In this document: piece after piece, positions 22,627-31,676 of the stretch
Numbering within the stretch: position 1 is the first letter of the stretch
Layout of the letters: every line of letters begins with the position of its first letter
Source: Asterias amurensis
Taxonomy: Eukaryota; Echinodermata; Asteroidea; Forcipulatida; Asteriidae
Assembly (NCBI RefSeq): GCF_032118995.1
Contig: NC_092666.1
Location: forward strand, 13,528,501-13,592,500
Direction of reading: 5' to 3'
DNA length: 64,000 bases
Made by a program: the position numbers and the translations under genes
The notes under the pieces: model-generated
The model's database searches: none
Told to the model about the DNA's origin: nothing
Seen by the model: only the letters and a program-made list of their open reading frames with translations

Positions 22627-23635
22627 CACCGCCTCATTCAGCTGGTAACAGTCAGTTCATGTCAAGTCTTATTATTATTATTATTATTATTATTAGTTCC
22701 TTAACCCCCATACGTTATGACTCTTTAATATCATCCACTGTGGTTTTGGAATGATAGATCTGCAAATAGTATCATGTGATGAAGGCATGTGTGTACGTAG
22801 AACACAGTCAACCCTCCTACTGTCTGACCATGCAATACTGTGCTTTTGAATGATGGCCGCCTGCAATATGATATCATGTTGTGAATGCATCTTCACAGTA
22901 AACAGATAGTTAATAGTTGTGCAACAATACAACATAAAAACAGTTGAAGGGTTTTGCATACATGTAATTACTCAGAAAACAATTAATTTATTTAAACATG
23001 AAAACTTTGGCTTTAGACTTGCCCCATTGGGAGACTTCAGGACGTCAGGTTTCCATCGAACAAACCACATGCCTTCAATTTAGGGTTCTAGTAGAATCTA
23101 AATTACGGGAATTAAAAAAAACAAGAGTTGATCCTATGGGTTCACTCAATTCAATCACTTTGCTATTAGCATTCATAGTTGAGATTTTTAAAATAACTCA
23201 AGAGTTTTCCTTCATTATTTTTTTTTTGTACAGTAATTTTACTCGGTGATTATCATATGCAATGTTGTGTGTTTATTTTTATTAGAATATAAGAAGTTTA
23301 TTTGTAACGATAATTCAATTTTGGGTGCTCCCCTGTATTGCTTGTTTGGGTCTGGGTTGTTTGCGTGGGGGCTGTCCAACGAGAGAAAGAAATAGTCCAC
23401 ATTGTGACAAATACATTTTTCAAGGACCTTTGACGTTTAGAATAAGAGGGCCCCAGACCTGCGAGTAATTTGTTCAGGGAATGTTCACATTCATCCCTAG
23501 TTTTATGAAAATGGACTCTGGTCATTTGGGTTGACAGTTTGTTTAACAATTTTTTTTTCTTCAGGTTTTTTTCCTTTTTTCTAGCTTGAAATAGTTGCAA
23601 AAATTTATGGTAGTTAATTTGTGAAGCTTGAATTC

Positions 23636-23645
23636 CATTTTATAA

Positions 23646-23676
<31 letters not shown>

Positions 23677-24016
23677 TTTGAGTTTATATAGCGTTTTTTC
23701 ACTCCCGAATGGGTGTTTCAAAGCGCTTCAAATTATTACCCCTGGTCACTGGGCCTTAATTCACTCCTTAAGCCATCTCAGCTCCCTGGGGAGTATACAA
23801 CCTCGTGCAACAAATGTGCTACTCAGCTAAATCAATCACAAGAACCACCTCTGCCCTTACAGGTCCCCATTTACCCCTGGGTGGAGAGAAGCAATAATAG
23901 TTAAGTGTCTTGCTCAGGGACACAAGTGTCACGACCGGGATTCGAACTCACACACTGCTGAACAGAATCAGCAGAGCTTGAATTTGGTGCTCTTAACCGC
24001 TCGGGCATGACACCCC
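23636..24016 (-). repeat. tRNA-derived SINE with AAT-repeat tail
   Basis: On the minus strand it starts with a tRNA-like head: GCCCGAGCGGTTAAGAGC (A box, Ser/Leu-type) and GAGTTCGAATCCCGGT (B box). A body and TATATAAACTC follow, then a tail of nine or so ATT units at 23646-23675. A complete-looking SINE of about 380 bp. Confidence 0.8.
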
Positions 24017-24447
24017 CATAATAATTGTTATAATTTTAATTTGTATATGTTTTATTTGAAAAAATGAAATCCAACCCCCCTTACTGTCTTTAGGTTGAGG
24101 CCTTCCAAAATAATATGCTCAACAACCACACTCTAATATTAGTAATCTGTAGTCACAAAACATCACCAACAGAGGGCGCTATTATGCACAAACTGCCAGA
24201 GCTATGCATAGACCTTTTATTTGTATTGCAATGTTACAGCCAAAGTTTTTTCTAAACAAGGTAAACCCTTTATAGATATTATGTCATTTAAGTGATAGTT
24301 GTTTGGTCTTTCCAGATAATAATAGTATATTTTTGGCAACCTTGTTCTCAGGTTGTTCTGAATCCCATTTAGACGTGATGTGCAATTTAAGAAAAGATAA
24401 GGCAGAAATAAATGTCTTCCTCCATTGTTCTTCAAATAGGCCAGGGT

Positions 24448-24993
24448 TAAAGCCATTGGAACCTTTCGGTACAGAAAACAAAAAAAAGTTCACAGATTTA
24501 CAAATAACTTACAGGGTTTACAGAAGGTAGTGGTGAAAGACTTCTCTTGAAATATTATTCCATGAAATGCTTCACTTTTTGAGAAAACAGTAAAACAATA
24601 TCAATTCTCGATTGCGAGAATTACGGATTTATTTTAAACACATGTCATGACACGGCGAAACGCGCGGATACAAGGGTGGGTTTTCCCGCTGTTTTCTCCC
24701 GACTCCGATGACCGATTGAGCCTAAATTTTCACAGGTTTGTACGGTGGCTGATCTCCGCCAACAAATAAACACCTTTTCAGTAGGGCGTTATAACGCCCT
24801 ATACGGCGTTATAACGCCCTAAATTAGGGCGTTATAACGCTCTAAATTAGGGCGTTATAACGCCCTACTGAAAAAGTGTTTATTTGTTGGCGGAGATCAG
24901 CCACCGTAGGTTTGTTATTTAATATAGAAGTTGTAATACACGAAGTGTTGGCCTTGGACAGTACTGTTTACCGAAATGGTCCAATGGCTTTAA
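24448..24993. mobile_element. Family B element (copy 3) carrying a nested foldback
   Basis: The ends AGCCATTGGAACCTTTCGGT and GGTCCAATGGCTTTAA mark family B. It is enlarged by a 168-bp insertion at 24741-24908. Confidence 0.75.
24741..24908. mobile_element. 168-bp foldback with GGGCGTTATAACGCCC palindromes
   Basis: The arms TACGGTGGCTGATCTCCGCC and GGCGGAGATCAGCCACCGTA are fully mirrored. The centre holds four palindromes of the type GGGCGTTATAACGCCC. A 6-bp direct repeat GGTTTG (24735-24740 and 24909-24914) flanks it, as expected for a transposed insertion into family B. Confidence 0.75.
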
Positions 24994-25143
24994 GTCATAG
25001 AGTTACTCAGTTTAACTATAGATTCCCGGTAAATCTTTACCTTCTCTAATTGACTCAAATGAGATATTCCTTTGGGTGAAGAAAGGTGGTGGCAGGATAC
25101 GGGAATCTGTCCGGTTGTTTTGCCTGCTTTTAACTGCAAACAT

Positions 25144-25532
25144 TAAAGGAACACGTTGCCTTGGATCGGTCGAGTTGGTCTTTGAAAAGCATTCTATAAC
25201 CGTTTGTTATAAAATTGGTATGGTTAGAAAGATGTTGTAATAGTAGAATACAATGATCTACACAAATATGCCTCGAAATTGCGTGGTTTTCGTGTTACCT
25301 CGTCGACAAACACGGTCGGCCATTTATGGGGGTCAAAAACTTGACTCCCATAAATGGCCGACCGTGTTAGTCCGCGACGTAAAATGAAAACCGTACAATG
25401 TTGAGTGCTACTTGTGTGGATCATTATATTCTACTTTTACAACATCTTTCTAACCATATGCATTTCATAACAAACGGTTTCAAACGCTTTTCATAGACCA
25501 ACTCGTCCGATCCAAGGCAACGTGTTCCTTTA
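25144..25532. mobile_element. Family C foldback (copy 1)
   Basis: Ends AAAGGAACACGTTGCCTTGG and complement. The arms pair almost along their whole length (ATGGTTAGAAAGATGTT, AAATTGCGTGGTTTTC), with a centre of CGGTCGGCCATTTATGGG and its complement. A hairpin of nearly 390 bp with no coding frame. Confidence 0.8.
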
Positions 25533-26180
25533 ACAAGTGTTCTAACTTCGATAGGTTCACAAGTTGGTTCACCGACCAATCAAAATAGAATGAGAAAACC
25601 TTTTTTAATTTTACTTATAAGGTGGCGGAGGGATGATGCAAGTGTATGTTGTCTATTTCCAAGGAAAACTTAATTGTACTTGCGCTCTACCAAATAACCC
25701 TCATGTTAGCGCTCTCCCTATTAATTTTTTGTCTATAGGGAGTTTTCGTTTTCGAAGACGGATGGTTCTGCGACGGTTTTTCAGCCAAACGTTGTCGTTT
25801 TCAGCACAACGCAGATTCATCCCAAGTACTGTCGTAGAAATTGAGGAACGACTGTCCTCAAAGCCGACGCATGCGCAGATGACGCCAAATGTCATCATTA
25901 CCGTCGCAGAACCATCAGTCGTCGAAAACGAAACCTCTCTAATATCTTTGCTCAGGGGTGCCAGTTAGAAGCCATTGAACCTATAACTCGAATCCAGTGA
26001 TCACACTCAAGTTTACTGGGAAGTGGCAGCATAGGGATCACCTTCAGGGGATGTCAGTTTTTAATTCAAATAATCAAGTAATAAACCACAAGTGAAACTG
26101 ACGGGGTAAATGTTGATGGGTGACAAGTTTCTGTCACTTCAGTGAAATTGAAGGCTGTTTTATAGGTAGGGACCATTTAT

Positions 26181-26678
26181 TAAAGGAACACGTTGCCTTG
26201 GATCGGTCGAGTTGGTCTTTGAAAAGCGTTTGTAACCGTTTGTTATAAAATGCATATGTAGGATTTGAGGCATTGCATGGTGAGGTATCGATGTATATTT
26301 GTTAGAATAAAGAAGAATAAAGCAAGACAGTTCCCTAAGAACAACTCTACCTGGCAAGTAGATACACAAAATGCATATGATTAGAAATATGTTTTTAAAG
26401 TAGAATATAATGATCCACACAAGTATCACTCGAAATTGCGTGGTTTTCCTCTTACCTCGTCGACAAACACGGTCGGCCATTTATGGGAGTCAACATTTTG
26501 ACATTTCGTGTTAGTTCGCAAAGTAAAAGGAAAACCACGCAATTTCGAGGCAAGTATGTGTGGATCATTGTATTCTACTTTTAAAACATCTATCCAACCA
26601 TATGCATTTTATAACAAATGGTTACAAAACGCTTTTTATAGACCAACTCGTTCGATCCAAGGCAACGTGTTCCTTTAA
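26181..26678. mobile_element. Family C foldback (copy 2) with a retroelement insertion
   Basis: A complete family C element interrupted at 26259-26367 by a 109-bp fragment. The insertion is flanked by a 12-bp direct repeat AAAATGCATATG (26247-26258 and 26368-26379). Confidence 0.8.
26259..26367 (+). mobile_element. Short Penelope-like fragment in family C
   Basis: It shares GACAGTTCCCTAAGAACAAC and CCTGGCAAGTAGATACAC with the hammerhead-bearing element at 54355-54705, so it is a very short copy of the same retroelement. The 12-bp flanking duplication fits retrotransposition. Confidence 0.6.
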
Positions 26679-27033
26679 AGTTTTTTACGTAATAATGTAG
26701 TAACCTTCCTATTTATGTTGTATTTTTAATAGTGCTATAATAATTATTTCCATTTAGTGTTTATGGTTAACTTTTCCATCATGTGGCATTCTGAATATGA
26801 ACGAAAAACAATTTATTAGGTCACTATTTTAAAAGCTTGTTTAAAAAAAAAATGTATAAAATTAAGAAATGTGTTCCTCACGATTAGTGTATGAAACCGC
26901 CTTTGTAAATGTATATGTTGTTGAAAGATTAACTTTAATATTGAGATGGAAGTATATGCAATGTTTTAAAAGAAAAAAATCTTTGTTTATGTGCCATACT
27001 TTGTTTTTCTCTATCGCAAAGTGAGGTTATATC

Positions 27034-27039
27034 AATAAA
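27034..27039 (+). promoter_or_regulatory. Candidate poly(A) signal AATAAA
   Basis: AATAAA within a repeat-free stretch, followed by a T-rich region about 25 bp on. It could end the DHHC transcript, but it lies 4.4 kb past the stop codon. Confidence 0.35.
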
Positions 27040-27396
27040 GAGTTTACACCAGAGTAAAAAGAGATGTTTGATTTATTTGTTTAAGTGAAGGTGGATGATT
27101 GGGTTTGGCTCTTTGAAATACTAAAATGCAAACTCAATTTGTTTTATATAATATTTGGTTTGCGGTGTTGTGTATCTACTTGCCAGATAAAGTTTGTAAA
27201 CTGCCTTGCTATACTACACTACACCGCGGAGTAGATTTATCGGATTTTTCGAGAGACTTGTCAGTTCTGAAAAGAACTGTCCTGCTTTTTATTTCCTACC
27301 TGGGCGGAAGGTATAGAAAAGAAGAAACCACTGGGACTACTACTTTAGCTTAGGATCGTTTTTAACTGCACTACCGCGGAGTCAGTTCTTAAATTG

Positions 27397-27440
27397 GTCT
27401 CAATGTTTCGACTAGCTTGCTCTAGTCATCATCAGGAGAC
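27397..27440 (-). ncRNA. Hammerhead ribozyme motif, unit 1
   Basis: Minus strand: GUCUC, CUGAUGA, U, GACUAG-loop-CUAGUC, GAAA, then CAUU, GAGAC. Stem I (GUCUC/GAGAC) and stem II (six pairs) are perfect and the core matches CUGANGA...GAAA. Stem III is minimal, as in Penelope-type hammerheads; here ACAU weakens it. Confidence 0.75.
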
Positions 27441-27463
27441 TGGCGGAGTCAGTTCTTGGATTG

Positions 27464-27507
27464 GTCTCAACGTTTCGACTAGCTCCCCCTAGTCATCGTC
27501 AGGAGAC
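27464..27507 (-). ncRNA. Hammerhead ribozyme motif, unit 2
   Basis: Core CUGACGA, stem II GACUAG/CUAGUC with a changed loop (GGGGAG), GAAAC, then GUU and GAGAC pairing with GUCUC. The palindromic ACGU could form a two-base stem III or pair between two units. Confidence 0.75.
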
Positions 27508-27530
27508 TGGCGGAGTCAGTTCTTAAATTG

Positions 27531-27577
27531 GTCTCAACGTTTCGACTAGCTTGCTCTTATAGTCACCGTCAGGAGAC
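27531..27577 (-). ncRNA. Hammerhead-like motif, unit 3 (core changed)
   Basis: Same layout, but the core reads CUGACGG (last A changed) and stem II has three extra bases. Probably weak or inactive. Confidence 0.6.
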
Positions 27578-27600
27578 TGGCGGAGTCAGTTCTTAGATTG

Positions 27601-27644
27601 GTCTCAACGTTTCGACTAGCTTGCTCTGGTCATCGTCAGGAGAC
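27601..27644 (-). ncRNA. Hammerhead ribozyme motif, unit 4
   Basis: Core CUGACGA, stem II GACCAG/CUAGUC with one mismatch, GAAAC, GUU, and an intact GUCUC/GAGAC stem I. Confidence 0.7.
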
Positions 27645-27718
27645 TGATTTGTCTTCTTGCAAGCTGTGCACTCCTCATCCGGGACCGAGACCTCAGCCGA
27701 CACTGTTATCGACAAGTA

Positions 27719-28050
27719 TTTAAAAGGCACTGTATGGGCACCTTTGGTAATAATTATAAAAAACCAATATTCTCACCTGGCCTATCCCAACATATGCATA
27801 AAATGAAAAATCTGTGAAAATTTTGACTCAATTGGTCATCGAAGTTGCATGAGTATAATGAAGAAGAAAAAACACCCATTGCACAAGTTTGTGTGCTTTC
27901 ATATAATGCGTAATCTTTCTCAAAAAGTACATTTATTTCAGAGGCAGCCATTTATGCAATGTTTCATACTATGAACAGCTCTCCATTGCTCGTTACCAAG
28001 TACGTTTGTTATGCTAACAATTAATTTGAGCAATATTAGTCTCTGTGAAG
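27719..28050. mobile_element. Diverged family A element (reverse)
   Basis: AAAAGGCACTGTATGGGCAC at the left and CTAACAATTAATTTGAGCAA at the right, with TGTGAAAATTTTGACTCAAT inside. These are the reverse-oriented landmarks of family A with many changes. 28051-28496 is unique sequence with a C-rich run at 28243-28254 and no clear feature. Confidence 0.5.
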
Positions 28051-28496
28051 AATGAGATATTACAGGAACCTTCAACGGTTTGTTTGATGATCTCAGACTG
28101 GTTCGAGGAGTGTACACAACCGTCTCTTATACACACTGGGGCTAGGACCAAGTCAACAGTATATTATAGCATTTAATAATTATTAATTTGTTCTATGGGT
28201 AAACCATTTCTAAAAAGAAGTATAGTTAATAATCAAAACAAGCCCCCCCCCCCCATACCACCACTATCAAACCACGCCCTACCCAGACACTTAACGGGCT
28301 CCTAGTTTTGAAGAAAAAAAACACCTTTTGACTTGCAGTGCCTTTGTTCCTTCTGTTTATACACATTATAAAAGAAAAATACACACTTCAAATTCATCTG
28401 AAGTTGAACTATAGTTGCTACTACACAAGGGAGGGTCCGAACTCCAGTTTTATCTAAACGTCGCTTCCAGACACACATGAAGTGTCAGATTTAAAG

Positions 28497-30151
28497 ATGG
28501 CGCGTTGTTGCAGTCGATGCACAGTGGTAGGCTGTGTGTTACTGCAGCTTCTTCTGGGTCTACCGTCGTTAATTCAAGGTGAGTTTTCCCACTTCCATTC
28601 GGTTGGAAAGACAGTGGAAGTCTCGCAAGTACTCAAACAATTAAGACATGTTGAGACCTACAGTGCGCAAGGTTGATTCCTTGATACAAAAGTAATATGA
28701 TGTTCTCGAATAATGCGCTAGACTTGAGGCCGGTTTATAGTCGGTCGCGCGATGGTCGCGCGATGGAAAACTTGCGCGCGATCCTAAGACCGAGGCCTAA
28801 AAACTGTGGGTTTTTTTATGATTGCGCGTCAAGATTTCAATCGCGCGACTCGGACTATAAAGCCGGCCTTTAGGGACTTGTCACGCGAGGAATATTTTTG
28901 CAGGCAACTTGGAGGCAACCAACTGCAGTTAATGCTACGGAAATTATTTTTGGTAGCACATGGGTATTTTTTATTAACATTGTCTCACGATCCACAATAC
29001 ATGTAATAGTTAATTGAAATATGAATGGCTTATCTTCTTGGAGATTCCCTGGAAATTGGTGCCTGTAAAGTTGTCTCATGTGACATGACGGTGTGTTATG
29101 ACGTCACTTCAAAACGGTCATCGAAGCTTGAAGATGGTACATCATTTCTGACAACTGCAATTTTAGCTTATAAGTTAAACATATCGGTGTATATATTCGG
29201 CTACGATGGAAGAGGGAATGGTAAGGGTAGTGTGGCTTTTTGTGTGTTCTTTTAGAGGAAGCTGCCCTTTTTTAGTTTTCTTAATATTTTTTACTGCAGC
29301 GCCCTCTTATGGCCGAGTGACACAACCTTCCTACGGTCACCACAGTCTGTTTAGTGAGAATGTTGAAGCCCACATCATCGTCGGTGTGACTGCTGGGATA
29401 CTTCTCATGTTCTTGATTGGTGCATGTTGTGTTTGGCATTGCTTGGGCTGTGCTTTATCTGATGAAGACGGTAATTAATAATAGTCTTGCCTCAAGACGT
29501 TCAATTAATACTTTATTCGTTGTTTAGTCTAAAAAAACGCCATGTTTTCGAAACAGTTACTGCTGGGATACTTCTTATTTTCTTGATTGGTGCATGTTGT
29601 GTTTGGCATTGCTTGGGCTGTGCTATCTCTGATGAAGACGGTAATTTATAATAGTCTTGCCTCAAGGTGTTCAATTAATACTTTACTCGTTATTGGTCTC
29701 AAAACAAGCCGTGTTTTCAAAAGAGTTACTGCTGGTATACTTCGAATACTTGGTAATGAATAATAGTCTTGCCTCAAGATGTTCAAATCGGTGTTTTGTT
29801 GTTATCGTTAAAGACACTAGACACATTTTGTAATTTTCAAAGACTAATATTCTCACTTGGTGTATCTCAACATGCATAAAATAACAATTCTGTGACAATT
29901 TTGACTCAATTTATCATCGTAGTTGCAAAAGAATAATGAAAGAATAAACACCACTCTTTGCATAAATCTGTGTGTTTGCAGATGCCTGAGAAAGGCTTCC
30001 GGTCTGAAGTTGTTTCTAAGATTCAAATAATTTCAAACTGAAAACTTGTTTCGTGTTATATCATGTTAGTCTCCAAACAAGTGGAGAGTGTGTAGAGTGG
30101 AACTCATGTTATAGTGTGTTTTCTCTGATAGACATTGGAGACTGGTGTTAA
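28497..30151 (+). CDS. Small cysteine-rich single-pass membrane protein (90 aa), 3 coding exons
   Basis: Exons 28497-28578, 29300-29470 and 30132-30151, with GT/AG borders and agreeing phases (1, 1). Residues 1-27 (MARCCSRCTVVGCVLLQLLL...) look like a signal peptide. A short outside part with two PSYG motifs follows, then a membrane segment (IIVGVTAGILLMFLIGACCV), the cysteine-rich turn WHCLGC and an acidic tail SDEDDIGDWC. The ATG lies in AAGATGGCG. ATTAAA at about 30577 could be the poly(A) signal. I do not recognise the family; the layout recalls small Shisa/WBP1-like adaptors, but no signature proves that. The membrane part of exon 2 is repeated in tandem at 29558-29640. The model rests on splice logic, so the third exon is the least sure part. 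Confidence 0.55.
29389..29775 (+). repeat. Tandem duplication of the membrane exon (about 170-bp units)
   Basis: Units start at ACTGCTGGGATACTT (29389, 29559) and ACTGCTGGTATACTT (29728). Unit 2 keeps an open frame, an AG just before it (GAAACAG) and GTAATT after it. Its borders are in phase 1/1, so it could be spliced in or swapped. Unit 3 has lost most of the exon part. Confidence 0.8.
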
Positions 30152-30731
30152 CGACTACGGGATCCCCAAAACAAGCTCAGTTTCTGACGAACCTGCAGTT
30201 GACACTTTCAAGAAAGGGACTTAGATAGGCGGTTAGTCTTCTCGAAAGTACGGCTTCATAAGCGTCGGCTACGCCACAAGCTCCATTACCCCCGTTAAGA
30301 AAGCACATGATTACCAATTACCTGACAACATACCTAGGTATAGCCGTTACCAATTCCGTAGTTTCGAAAACGGCATGAGTCGATTTTCAGCGGCTTTTTT
30401 TTATGTTGGCGCCCTCTTTTATATATAATTAAAAAATGGTAATTGAAAGGCTATGACGTCATTATTGTTTACCATATAGTTGTCTATTTAATTGTCTTCT
30501 ACCTATTGGTGATGCATCTCGCTTTTATAAAGTAACTGTATGTACATACTGGTCCGCGTGTGTGTGTGAAAAAAAGTATTAAAGTCTCACCATTATGGAG
30601 ATCGATGTTTTTGACCAGTAGAAAACAGTTAATAATACTGTTTATAAGCAGCTTTTAAAGGCAGTGGACACTATTGGTAATTACTCAAAATAATTATTAA
30701 CATAAAACCTTACTTGGTAAAGAGTAATATT
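29808..30731. repeat. Family A remnants around the last exon of the small membrane protein
   Basis: 29808-29990 is a reverse, incomplete family A element. 30656-30731 is only the left arm (AAAGGCAGTGGACACTATTG...). 30152-30655 otherwise holds the presumed 3' UTR. Confidence 0.5.
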
Positions 30732-30957
30732 TCTGAAAAATAATGTTATTCCTCTTTTGGGGCCCGTTTGTAGTGTTTGCATTTCGAACCTAAAACTACC
30801 ATTTCTTTTTTTTTAATTTCGAAATTTTGTTTCACAAATAACCAAAGCAGTCTTATAATGTTTAACAAAAATGAATCTTGCAGATTTGTGCTGCTTTGTA
30901 CATCACAAAGTCAAAAGTATTTCCTGAGCGGTCATGCCCTCTTGTGATAAAAGGTTT

Positions 30958-31262
<305 letters not shown>

Positions 31263-31676
31263 CATTTATATAGCGCCTTTTCCTAAGGTGGTGATATATA
31301 TTATTGGTGCATAAAGACGATTGATGACACTCTTTGAGTACATAAAACAAATTGTACAAGGTACGATAATGGCGCTTTCAGAAAACGTAAATTATGTCGT
31401 CATGTACGGGCGCGGCAATAAAACCTTGGCCCAATTCGTAAATGTGTTGATGAGCACGGAAAGTGTATTGCTTACCAAAAACAGAATACCAGCCAAAATT
31501 ACAGTAAGTTTACATTGTTGTGACTAGTATCCCACTCATTTTTTGCTTAGCAAAGCCAATTAATTGTCAAGCAGAATTTTTAAACAGCTTTTATGAAATT
31601 GGGCTTTGTAATTATTTTAAATGCATTCTTCTAGATAATAAGGCATGTCCTCGCCCTCTGTGGTCATGTGACCTGG

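Larger units (their letters stand above)
22627..27060 (+). other. Region downstream of the DHHC stop; possible long 3' UTR filled with repeats
   Basis: No further coding exon is supported. It contains a SINE (23636-24016), families B and C, and a repeat-free part at about 26700-27060 that ends with AATAAA. If this is the 3' end of the DHHC transcript, the 3' UTR would be about 4.4 kb. This is inference. Confidence 0.35.
27377..27646 (-). repeat. Tandem array of four 67-70 bp hammerhead units
   Basis: Units begin at 27377, 27444, 27511 and 27581 with CGGAGTCAGTTCTT and end with GTCAGGAGACTGG. Each contains one complete hammerhead fold on the minus strand plus about 23 bp of linker. A fifth partial unit is absent. 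Confidence 0.85.
27126..27650 (-). mobile_element. Penelope-like terminal fragment with hammerhead array
   Basis: Read on the minus strand, the order matches 54355-54705: hammerhead units, then GTAGTGCAGTTAAAAACG, a GGACAGTTCTTTTCAGAACT stretch, and CAAGTAGATACACAACACC. The copy lacks any protein-coding part. It differs from the 54 kb copy mainly by having four hammerhead units instead of one. Confidence 0.6.
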
